Source of the DNA: an uncultured Candidatus Altimarinota bacterium
GTDB lineage: Bacteria > Patescibacteriota > Gracilibacteria > BD1-5 > UBA6164
Assembly: GCA_938015605.1 (NCBI GenBank)
Contig: CALLPO010000120.1
Span: 1 to 12,596, forward strand
Direction of reading: 5' to 3'
Length of the DNA: 12,596 nt
The notes beneath the pieces are model-generated. The model saw nothing but the letters and a program-made list of their open reading frames with translations, did not search any database and had not been told where the DNA came from. Position 1 is the stretch's first letter; each line of letters starts with the position of its first letter. Shown piece by piece: positions 1 to 7,022 of this stretch. Made by a program: the position numbers and the translations under genes.

Positions 1-88
1 CTTTTTTAAGTATATCTAATTCCATTTGATATATAGGAAATTTTTCTCAACTCACAGGACATATTTTTTCTTTTATTATTTCTGGCAT
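1..88 (-). CDS. CPR-type CxxSG protein, N-terminal fragment
   Basis: Only the first 29 codons are in the window; the gene continues beyond position 1. The start is the ATG at 88. The visible protein begins MPEIIKEK and then has ICPVSGEKFPI (Cys10, Ser13, Gly14, with the Gly encoded by TGA). This resembles, from memory, the N-terminus of uncharacterised CPR proteins with a C-x-x-S-G-x-x-F knuckle followed by a D-L-x-x-y/l helix and later a C-P-x-C-R zinc ribbon. The second half cannot be seen, so zinc binding is an inference. It is divergent from the TrmB-like gene, with 108 bases between the two starts. No function is claimed. Start and frame are fairly secure because the other two frames are stop-rich. 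Confidence 0.55.
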
Positions 89-137
89 AGATATTGGCTA
101 TAAAATATAACTTTATATTAGTTACTGTATTTACTTC

Positions 138-166
138 TTGACTTTTTACAATATTAGATGTATAAA
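138..166 (+). promoter_or_regulatory. sigma70-like promoter of the TrmB-like gene
   Basis: TTGACT (138-143), a 17-nt spacer, then TATAAA (161-166). Transcription would start near 173, giving a leader of about 24 nt before the ATG at 197. This decides the start codon: an in-frame ATG at 158 lies inside the promoter itself. Confidence 0.65.
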
Positions 167-196
167 TGATGTGAACTATATTTTCACAACAGAATT

Positions 197-967
197 ATGG
201 CAATAAATTTGATATCAAAACTCCTTAAAAATTTCGGTCTAAATTCTAAGGAATCAGAAATTTTTATATTTCTTTATAAGATATGACCAAGTGTAGCTTC
301 AACTATAGCTAATGCAATTTGAGAAGAAAGAACAAATACTTACAAAACATTACAAAAACTTACTTCTGAATGAATAATTTCTGAAATTACTAAAAAATCA
401 GTGAAACACTTTTATATTAGTGATAAGAATATTTTTTCTAACAAACTTGATAATGAGACCAGAGAAATTGAATTAAAGAAAAAAAGCATTATTACACTTA
501 ATACTGAACTTGAAAAAATCAGTCCTGAAAAATCATATATCCCCTCTATAAGGTTTTTTGAATGAAAGCTCTCTATGAAAGATTTTTTTAGAGATATATT
601 AAATATGGTAGAAAAAGAAAAACTTTTAGAAATAAAGATGTTTGCATCAAATACTTTTGAAGAAAAGGCCTCATCACATAACATTTTTAGTGATTATGCA
701 GCTTGATTTTTAGAAGAACTTAATAGTAAAAATATTTGAGTAGAGACGTATCTTTGAAACTGAGTTTTGATGCTTGAGAGTCTTTCACAAACTTATCAGC
801 TTGATAATTTAAAAGAACTCCCAGCTGGGAGTTCTTCGGTACAAATTTTTGTCTTTTGAAAATTTATTTATATTGCTATTTTTAAGGAAATACCTTTCTG
901 AATCAAAGTTGAGAGCAGAGAGCTAGCTAGTATTATGAGTTTTTTGTTTAAAGAAGCTTATAGTTAG
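197..967 (+). CDS. TrmB-like winged-helix transcriptional regulator
   Basis: The protein has 256 aa when TGA is read as Gly. Residues 1-75 look like a TrmB-type winged helix: LLKNFGLNSKESEIF, then a helix-turn-helix (ASTIANAIGEERTNTYKTLQ, residues 34-53) and a wing (LTSEGIISEITKKSVKHFYI). Residues about 80-110 are Lys/Glu-rich and probably helical, followed by an alpha/beta region (PSIRFFEGK, ILNMVEKEKLLEIKMFAS) like the effector half of TrmB relatives in CPR genomes. The ligand is unknown. The ATG at 197 is chosen over the one at 158 because of the promoter. It is tail to tail with the exchanger gene, with only three bases between stops. A 24-bp perfect palindrome lies within codons 206-214 and may terminate the opposing transcript. 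DNA binding is well supported; its targets are not. Confidence 0.8.
809..836 (-). terminator. probable intrinsic terminator inside trmB-like CDS, acting on the antiporter transcript
   Basis: A perfect 24-bp palindrome (813-836) has 10-base arms AAGAACTCCC and GGGAGTTCTT around AGCT. On the minus strand the stem runs into TTCTTTTAAATT, a usable U-rich tail. On the plus strand the T run is broken by CGG. It lies about 135 nt past the stop of the minus-strand antiporter. An operator for the regulator is the alternative reading. Confidence 0.45.
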
Positions 968-970
968 GTT

Positions 971-1942
971 TTATTGTAATCAATAAATTAGATATCAAAT
1001 ATAAGAAAAATATAATGCTAGAAGAATAAATCATTCACCTTTAGCAATTGTGTATTTTTTAGAACCAATGTACAGAAAAAAGCTTACTAAGATAACCACA
1101 AATATATTAAAATAAGCATCAATATGTACTCCTTCATATGCTTTCAATGGCACTAATGTTCAAGTAGCTCATAGTATCCATAATGAGTTAAAAATATTTG
1201 ATCAAATAATTCAACCAATAGCCATATCAGTATTCTTTTTTAGTGCTGCTGCTATACTTGAAGCTAATTCTGGTAAACTTGTTCAAATAGCAATAATTGT
1301 TACTCAGATGAATGAATTAGGTATTCAGAATGTTTGAGCTATACTAACTGCTCAATCAACAATAAGTTTTCATCAAATTACAAGAGCAGTAAGTCCACCA
1401 ACAGTAAAAGCTATCGATTTCCATTTCGGAAGTTCATTAATTTTCTCTTCTGGAGGATTTTTAATTTTCTCTATAAGTGTTTTTTTCTTAGGTGCTGTTG
1501 CTTGTCTAAAAATATAGTATAAAAATATACAAAAAAACATCATAAGTATAAGTGCATCTGGTCTTGTTATAGTCATTTCAGGTTCATATATAACTAGAAG
1601 AAGGAAAAGTATACAACTAGCTAGCATAAAAGGTATTTCTTTGAAAAAAGTATCTTTAGGTGCTACTATGGGATACACAAAAGCTGTTGTTCATAGGATA
1701 AGTAATAAATTTGAAATATTACTTCAAATTACATTAGATATTGCTAGGTCAGCGTTTCAATCAAAGGCAGACATCATGCTTGTTACAAGTTCAGGTGCAC
1801 TTGTTCAAAAGGCTATAACTGTCAGTCATATAACTAGATTTGATATTCAAAAATTTTTTGCTAGAGAGCTTGCTCACTCAACCATATAGTCTGCTCATTT
1901 AATTAAAAGAGCAAATCATGCAATAATAAATATATAGTCCAT
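971..1942 (-). CDS. calcium/sodium antiporter, CaCA family (YrbG-like)
   Basis: The 323-aa membrane protein has the duplicated CaCA core. Alpha-1 repeat: KGADYMVEGASSLAK, then GLTVIAFGTSAPELVTS (about 39-55, with the ion-binding Glu51) and NVIGSNISNLLLILG (70-84). Alpha-2 repeat: GVTIIAIGTSLPELASS and GGIIGSNIFNSLWILG. A polar loop (KKKTLIEKIKNPPEEKINELPK) separates the halves, as expected for these roughly 10-helix exchangers. Family knowledge gives Na+- or H+-driven Ca2+ exchange across the membrane; the ion actually moved is not proven. The C-terminus ends in a last helix (GEGFILLALYFSYIGYLIYG). Many motif glycines are TGA codons. It faces the TrmB-like gene tail to tail and follows the nucleotidyltransferase on the same strand, separated from it by a hairpin, so it probably has its own promoter. 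Confidence 0.92.
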
Positions 1943-1951
1943 TTGTAGTAA

Positions 1952-1980
1952 TTAATAGTATTTGATAAAATTGTATTCAA
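1952..1980 (-). promoter_or_regulatory. candidate promoter of the antiporter gene
   Basis: On the minus strand TTGAAT (1980-1975), a 17-nt spacer and TATTAA (1957-1952) would start transcription near 1945, almost at the ATG (1942), giving a nearly leaderless message. An alternative, TTGATT (1996-1991) with TACAAT (1975-1970), gives a leader of about 21 nt but has a short 15-nt spacer. Confidence 0.45.
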
Positions 1981-2015
1981 AAAAAAATATAATCAATTTT
2001 GATTATATTTTTTTT
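1980..2015 (-). terminator. AT-rich hairpin terminator after the nucleotidyltransferase gene
   Basis: A perfect stem of about 16 bp (1980-1995 with 2000-2015, loop ATTT) has an A run on one side and a T run on the other, so it can act in both directions. It contains the stop codon of the minus-strand gene (2003-2005). Only one pair is G:C, so its strength is uncertain. Confidence 0.55.
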
Positions 2016-2635
2016 ATTTCTGCTAGTATTTTTCTATCAATAAGTTTTTCAAGTAAACCATAGTTTTTATTTTTGATTTCTTCCCTAACTCTTGTACTTG
2101 ATATAAAAATATCTTCTCATTCATGATTTATTACAAGTACTTCTCTATTGATTTCAGTATATTTAATTGTTTTATATTCTAGTAAGCTTTTATGCTGTTG
2201 AATTGTTTGAATGGCATAATCATTTTCTATATCTCAACAGTAAAATGTCAGTTCTTCAACTTTATGTTTAAAATCTTGGTTTCATATTTCAATTTCATCT
2301 GTGTTAATTTTTTTTCATCATAATAATCTTCTAAGTGTAGCTTCTAAATATTCCTTTCAAGTTTCTTGGATGAGGTTATCAAGATTACTTACCCATGTGG
2401 TTTCAGAATCATTGTCTTCTAATAATAGGACCTTATTTCTTGTTTTTTTCTTCAAAAAAATTTTTAAGAACATAAGTCTTTGTTCATCAGTAAATGGATT
2501 TCTGTTATCATTTTTCATTCAACTACTTCAAAGGATGATAAATGTTAAATCATTATCATCTAAACTTTTTTCAATAATTTTTTGATGTCACAAATGTAGG
2601 GGCTGCATTCTTCATATTATAATTCAAAGATTCAT
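2003..2635 (-). CDS. nucleotidyltransferase, NMN adenylyltransferase-like
   Basis: The 210-aa protein belongs to the HxGH nucleotidyltransferase superfamily. The N-terminal strand and phosphate-binding motif read GIIIGRMQPLHLGHQ (4-18, HxGH at 14-17). FIILGSSGMKNDNRNPFTDEQR (32-53) resembles the 'NPFT..ER' segment of archaeal-type NMN adenylyltransferases. Near the C-terminus ISSTRVREEI (178-187) matches the ISxTxVR signature that binds the nucleotide triphosphate. Family knowledge suggests transfer of AMP from ATP, with NMN as the likely acceptor (NAD synthesis). Residues about 60-130 are poorly conserved, so another acceptor such as phosphopantetheine, or a cytidylyltransferase role, is possible. 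It stands alone, with a promoter upstream and a hairpin overlapping its stop codon. The ATG at 2635 sits just before the first core strand and is the natural start. Confidence 0.78.
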
Positions 2636-2662
2636 TGTTATTTTACTCAAAAGTTAAGTTTT

Positions 2663-2691
2663 ATTCTATCAAGCCAGTGAATTCTTGGCAG
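2663..2691 (-). promoter_or_regulatory. candidate promoter of the nucleotidyltransferase gene
   Basis: On the minus strand CTGCCA (2691-2686, four of six consensus bases), a 17-nt spacer and TAGAAT (2668-2663). The predicted start near 2656 gives a leader of about 20 nt. Confidence 0.4.
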
Positions 2692-2790
2692 TGGGAGTCA
2701 ATGTTTTACAAGAAAATCATATTCCATTTGCACTATTTTATAATAATTTCATTTTTTATCAATAATTACTTACTACACTATATATTTTTT

Positions 2791-2806
2791 TATTGATATA
2801 TCAATA
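2791..2806. promoter_or_regulatory. 16-bp perfect palindrome, possible operator
   Basis: TATTGATATATCAATA is its own reverse complement. It lies in the longest intergenic gap (2636-2900), about 95 bases before the ATG at 2901. Its size suits a dimeric repressor site, but AT-rich DNA makes chance palindromes common. The rest of the gap holds the two flanking promoters, and I see no gene in it. Confidence 0.3.
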
Positions 2807-2839
2807 TAGAGCCAATTATATGTATATACTTAATGATAT

Positions 2840-2868
2840 TTTACATCAACAATAATAAGTGGTACTAT
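2840..2868 (+). promoter_or_regulatory. candidate promoter of the first orphan gene
   Basis: TTTACA (2840-2845), a 17-nt spacer, TACTAT (2863-2868). The predicted start near 2875 gives a leader of about 26 nt to the ATG at 2901. Confidence 0.45.
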
Positions 2869-2900
2869 ATCCTTATATTAGTTTAATAATAAAGTATAAC

Positions 2901-3416
2901 ATGTGAGCTGAAAAATGATTTAGTATGAGGCCAGCATTACCTAATGAAGAAAAATGCATTGTAGATCTTTGACAAAAAGATACATGTAAAGTTCCAAGTA
3001 AGAAATTAGAAGTATTAAATAATTCATCAAAAAATGAATTAACAATGCTTTCAGAAGAAGTTGAAGTTAAAGATAATAAAGTTAAAGATAAAAAAGTTAA
3101 AAGTATAAAATTCTCTGAGATTTTAGGTGTAGACATTGCAGGTAAAGCAATAATACTAAAAGCACAACCTAAAGAGTGAGTTACATCTCTTATAGAAAGG
3201 TCATGATTAAGTAAACATTTAACTTATACTGATATTAACAGTATTGGTATTGCATTAGCTGATAAAATATGAAATAATTGAGATATACAAATAAATGACT
3301 CTATTAAAATCTCTTGGAAACTTTTCTCTAACAATACTTTAAAAATTAGTTTGTTAAATCCTAGGATGTCTAGGTCTGTAAGATTAGAATATTCAATTAT
3401 TTGACAACTAAAATAA
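2901..3416 (+). CDS. uncharacterised 171-aa protein with MGA start
   Basis: I do not recognise this protein. It opens MGAEKGFSMRPALPNEEKC, with codon 2 a TGA glycine, and has only two cysteines (19 and 29). Residues 52-67 are a charged Val-Lys-Asp repeat (EVEVKDNKVKDKKVKS) encoded by a 15-bp tandem repeat, likely a flexible linker. The C-terminal part (68-171) looks globular. Its segment QPKEGVTSLIERSGLS... GDIQINDSIKISW faintly recalls a LysM-type fold, but this is too weak to name. No signal peptide or membrane segment is visible, so it is probably cytoplasmic. Another orphan of nearly equal length (172 aa) follows 46 bases downstream on the same strand. The open frame with no TAA/TAG over 171 codons and the upstream promoter support a real gene. 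Confidence 0.75.
3066..3102 (+). repeat. 15-bp tandem repeat within the first orphan gene
   Basis: GTTAAAGATAATAAA (3066-3080) is followed at once by a copy with one change (3081-3095) and a partial third unit starting at 3096. The unit length is a multiple of three, so it encodes repeating VKDxK and keeps frame. Confidence 0.7.
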
Positions 3417-3429
3417 TAACTGTTAAAAT
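3401..3429 (+). promoter_or_regulatory. strong promoter of the second orphan gene
   Basis: TTGACA (3401-3406, a perfect -35), a 17-nt spacer and TAAAAT (3424-3429, five of six). The -35 box lies within the last codons of the upstream gene. The predicted start near 3436 gives a leader of about 27 nt, so the two orphan genes can be expressed separately. Confidence 0.65.
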
Positions 3430-3462
3430 TAATATGTATTTTAAATAATAACTAATAAAAAT

Positions 3463-3981
3463 ATGTGAGCAGATCCAAGAATGCCATGAGGGGTTGATAA
3501 AACTGATCATACTGTTGATCAAAGTATTACATGACAAATCCAAGAAGGTAATAGTATTAATGATACTGAAGAAGCATTAAATGCTGTAAAGTTAACTCAA
3601 TCAGAATTGAATGAGCTTAAAACAAATGAGTTAAATAGAGTAATTGAAAGTTATACTAATAATGATATTACTGGTTGAAAAGAAAATGTAGAAGGTTGGA
3701 CTGTGAAAATGTCTTCTGATGGTTTTATTAAAAGGCCATATAATGAAATTAGAAATGAAATTTTTAAAAGAGGTTGAGTAAATACTAATCCTACACATTT
3801 AATTAATGAGCAACAAATAGGTTCTGCTCTACAATTTCCTGCATGAACAGTATTTAAATCTATTGTATTTGAAGATACATATCAAAATTGATCAATTGAT
3901 TTTATAATGGAAGTTGAATACCCTCAAGGTAAAGAAGGGATATTTCAAGTAATTCTTATTAATATGGACCAAGATCAATAG
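3463..3981 (+). CDS. uncharacterised 172-aa protein with MGA start
   Basis: I do not recognise this protein. It starts MGADPRMPGGVDKTDH (codon 2 is TGA glycine), continues with an Asp/Asn/Thr-rich polar stretch, then a probable helix (TEEALNAVKLTQSELNELKT, 35-54). From about residue 78 it appears beta-rich and globular (GWTVKMSSDGFIKRPY; LQFPAGTVFKSIVFEDTY; GSIDFIMEVEYP; EGIFQVILINM). There are no cysteines, no signal peptide and no membrane helix. It shares with its upstream neighbour the MGA start, a near-identical length and a polar-N/globular-C layout, but I see no clear sequence alignment between them. It has its own near-consensus promoter. Its stop codon is the first part of a strong hairpin terminator shared with the K+ channel gene facing it. 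Confidence 0.75.
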
Positions 3982-4021
3982 AGAAATAAAAAAATGCCAA
4001 ATGGCATTTTTTTTATTTCTC
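3981..4021. terminator. bidirectional terminator between convergent genes
   Basis: An 18-bp stem with one bulged T: GAGAAATAAAAAAATGCC (3981-3998) pairs with 4003-4021 around the loop AAAT. It carries A and T runs on both sides of the GCC/GGC core, so it works in either direction. It begins on the last base of one stop codon and ends on the first base of the facing gene's stop codon. Confidence 0.85.
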
Positions 4022-4881
4022 TACATTTTTTCTCAACAATGCCTACAGTAGTTATTGTCCTTTAAATTATTAGCTCAACATGAGTTACATGATGTGTCTC
4101 TTTTTTTATATTGAATCATTTTAGTTGACTCAAGAAAGATTAATACTGTGAGTGAAGAAAGGATGGCTATAACTATTGGTCAGAGAAACATGAGAAATCA
4201 ACCAAAAATTTTACCTCATAGACTATGTGGAATCATGTCTCAATATCATACAGTTGTCATTGTAACTACAGCCCACCAGATAGTAGAAGGAATTGATGTA
4301 AAGTCAGTATTTCAAGAAAAAGTAGATTCAAAAAAGTATATTATAGTTGAGAATGATATAAGGATGATTCATATAATTACAATTCATGCAGTATATTCAA
4401 CTTTGTGTGAATTAATTCATCTAAAAAGCTTTACTAAAATTGGAATTCTCTGAAATAATTCAAAAATTTTGAATAATCTAAAGATTCTAAATATTGCTAA
4501 AATAGCATAGTTCCCTATTCAAAATATAATTGTAATTATGAAAAATGGAAGGAAAGATAATAAATCTAGTATATTCATAGGTCTGTAGAAGAAGCTTGAT
4601 TTCTTATCTGACCTTATGTATCTATAAATATATTCTATTCAAAATAATGATGAAATAATTAAATCAGCAATAAAAATTTGATAAAGAAATTCTTTCCCAT
4701 TATTTCACATACTTTCAAACATTACCAAAACAATTGAAAGTATTATAAGTATAACTATAAAGAAGTTAGCTATCTTTCATATTTTAGTTTCTGTATGTTC
4801 AAAAAGTGTATTTTTGTCTGTATCATCAATGATAAATTCCTTATCTTTTCTTTTTTTGAATAAATCTAGTAAATGTATCAT
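4021..4881 (-). CDS. voltage-gated K+ channel with C-terminal zinc ribbon
   Basis: The 286-aa protein has the six-helix Kv plan. S1 is about 38-55, S2 66-87, and S3 102-121 (PMNILDLLSFLPF, Asp106). S4 is about 125-145, with spaced positive charges R132, R135 and K138 (FRIFRLFKIFELFQR). S5 is about 163-184, followed by pore helix IWWAVVTMTT, selectivity filter TVGYGD (210-215) and S6 about 224-250. Both filter glycines are TGA codons, as are 15 of all 19 glycines. Family knowledge predicts voltage-dependent, K+-selective flux through a tetramer in the cytoplasmic membrane. Unusually, the cytosolic tail ends in a four-cysteine knuckle, CNSCGANNLKDNNYCRHCG (C265, C268, C279, C282), that should bind zinc. 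It starts 13 bases after the prenyl synthase stop, so it is the last gene of that operon and ends at the shared hairpin. Confidence 0.95.
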
Positions 4882-4894
4882 AATCTGGTATTAA

Positions 4895-5809
<915 letters not shown>

Positions 5810-5837
5810 AACTTAATATTTATGTTTTATTAATTAA

Positions 5838-5865
5838 ATCTTATCTAATAAAAAAAATATTACAA
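5838..5865 (-). promoter_or_regulatory. candidate internal promoter before the prenyl synthase
   Basis: On the minus strand TTGTAA (5865-5860), a 16-nt spacer and TAAGAT (5843-5838). It predicts a start near 5831 and a leader of about 22 nt. It overlaps no coding sequence and could add transcription inside the uppS-led unit. Confidence 0.4.
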
Positions 5866-5868
5866 AGA

Positions 5869-6567
5869 TTATTTTCAGAAATTTCTTTTAGAATTATCAA
5901 AAGTATTAATAACTTTATCAAGTTCTTTTTCATCAAAACCAGGCCATCATTCTTGGGTATAATAATATTCGCTATAATCACTATCATATAGTAGAAATCA
6001 TGAATGTCTTATATCTCAGCCTGTTCTTACTATTACATCAGGTAATGGCAGTTTTACAGTATCTAAATAGTTTCTAAAAGTTTTAGGTTGTAGACTTTCA
6101 ACAAGTTCTTCAAAATTATGTTTATCTTTATTTTCTAAGATAAATTTCTTGATTCATCTAATTATTTCATCTTGTCATCAATAGATTAAAGCAAGAGTCA
6201 AAACAATTCATTCATTGTTTTGTGTCTTTTCTATAACTCAATTGAGTATTTTTTGAGAATCATCTGGTAATTTTGTTGTATCTCAAATAACTTGAAATTT
6301 TAGTCACTGTTCAATCATTTCTGCTAAATATTTTTCAATACTATTTACCAATTTGATAATTCCTTCTACCTCATCTCATCACCTTTTTTGTAAATTTTCT
6401 GTTGATAGAGCCCATAGAGTTAAATATTTAATTCATTTTTTATCACACAATTTAGTGATTTTTTTAGCATTATCAGCTCATGCCTTATGCCCAGCAAAAA
6501 CAGGTAGAAATTTACTTTTTGCCCATCTTCTGTTTCAGTCCATGATTATTGCTAAGTGATTTATCAT
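5869..6567 (-). CDS. uppS: undecaprenyl diphosphate synthase (cis-prenyltransferase)
   Basis: The 232-aa protein covers the whole cis-prenyltransferase domain. Motifs in order: HLAIIMDGNRRWAK (4-17, catalytic Asp10), GHKAG (26-30), YLTLWALSTENLQKR (48-62), LPDVIVRTGGDIRHSGFLL (175-193) and a C-terminal EGWPGFD (206-212). The enzyme adds isopentenyl units in cis to farnesyl diphosphate to form undecaprenyl diphosphate, the lipid carrier for peptidoglycan and surface polysaccharide. The usual R-x-S-N-F-L-x-W-Q reads RHSGFLLYD here. The S-G-F form occurs in the wider family, but the missing Trp-Gln is a mild divergence. It is the first gene of a unit with the prenyl synthase that should supply its primer. 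The ATG at 6567 gives the normal short N-terminus. Confidence 0.95.
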
Positions 6568-6570
6568 TTT

Positions 6571-6599
6571 TTGATTTTAATTTAGTAATATGGTATCCT
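6571..6599 (+). promoter_or_regulatory. candidate promoter of the 126-aa orphan gene
   Basis: TTGATT (6571-6576), a 17-nt spacer and an extended -10, TGG followed by TATCCT (6594-6599). The predicted start near 6606 gives a leader of about 22 nt. A lone TATAAT at 6613-6618 would instead give an almost leaderless message, but lacks a -35. Confidence 0.5.
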
Positions 6600-6608
6600 T
6601 TACTATAT

Positions 6609-6637
6609 ATTATATAATTCAATATTTATGTGAGCAA
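6609..6637 (-). promoter_or_regulatory. candidate promoter of the uppS operon
   Basis: On the minus strand TTGCTC (6637-6632), a 17-nt spacer and a perfect TATAAT (6614-6609). The start is predicted near 6602, with a leader of about 35 nt. The -35 lies inside the first codons of the divergent orphan gene, so the two transcription units share regulatory DNA and could compete for polymerase. Confidence 0.55.
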
Positions 6638-7008
6638 AAGAAAATATTTGAGGTTTGTGAGAATATCTTACAGATTGAAAGCCTTCTAACTATAATTTAC
6701 CATGGGAGGTATTAAAAGAAATGTTTAGAAAAGAATTTCAACCAACCAAAGAAGAAGAAATGCAACAAACTCTTGTTGATTTTCAAAATGCATTAATTGA
6801 TGCTGAAGCAGATTTAGCAAAAAAAATTCATATAATTACACAAACAGTAAGTTATAAAAAGATTAAAACAAATATAGCTAATCATAGAATTAGAACAATT
6901 GCTCTGCTTGATATTTCTAGAGAATGAATGGCTGAACAACTTAAATATCAAGACAATTTACTTAAATCAGCACAAAAGATGAGACAAAATATAGTGTTTG
7001 ATGATTAA
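6628..7008 (+). CDS. uncharacterised 126-aa helical protein with MGA start
   Basis: I do not recognise this protein. It starts MGAKENIGGLGEYLTDGKPS, where four of the first sixteen codons are TGA glycine, then NLPWEVLKEMFRKEF. From about residue 40 to 122 it looks almost wholly alpha-helical and charged (KEEEMQQTLVDFQNALIDAE; IKTNIANHRIRTIALLDISR; LKYQDNLLKSAQKMRQ), suggestive of a small helical bundle or coiled coil that may dimerise. There are no cysteines, signal peptide or membrane helix. It is divergent from uppS (60 bases between starts) and convergent with secF (14 bases between stops). A good terminator lies just beyond its stop, inside secF. It shares the ATG-TGA-GCN start with three other orphan genes here. 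Confidence 0.75.
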
Positions 7009-7022
7009 TATCTAATTGGTAA

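Noticed and set aside
158..199. Earlier in-frame ATG (158) as start of the TrmB-like gene
   Set aside because: It lies between the -35 and -10 boxes of a good promoter and would add residues not expected before the winged helix.
2651..2700. Possible structured RNA around the GC-richer stretch with GCCA...TGGC
   Set aside because: Only four or five pairs form, and the bases are better explained as the nucleotidyltransferase promoter.
2968..3416. LysM-like domain in the first orphan protein
   Set aside because: The resemblance is limited to spacing of a few hydrophobic residues; too weak to annotate.
4148..4453. Open frame of 101 codons on the plus strand
   Set aside because: It is antisense to the K+ channel pore and ribbon, whose protein motifs are unmistakable; likewise for similar frames opposite the antiporter, prenyl synthase and uppS.
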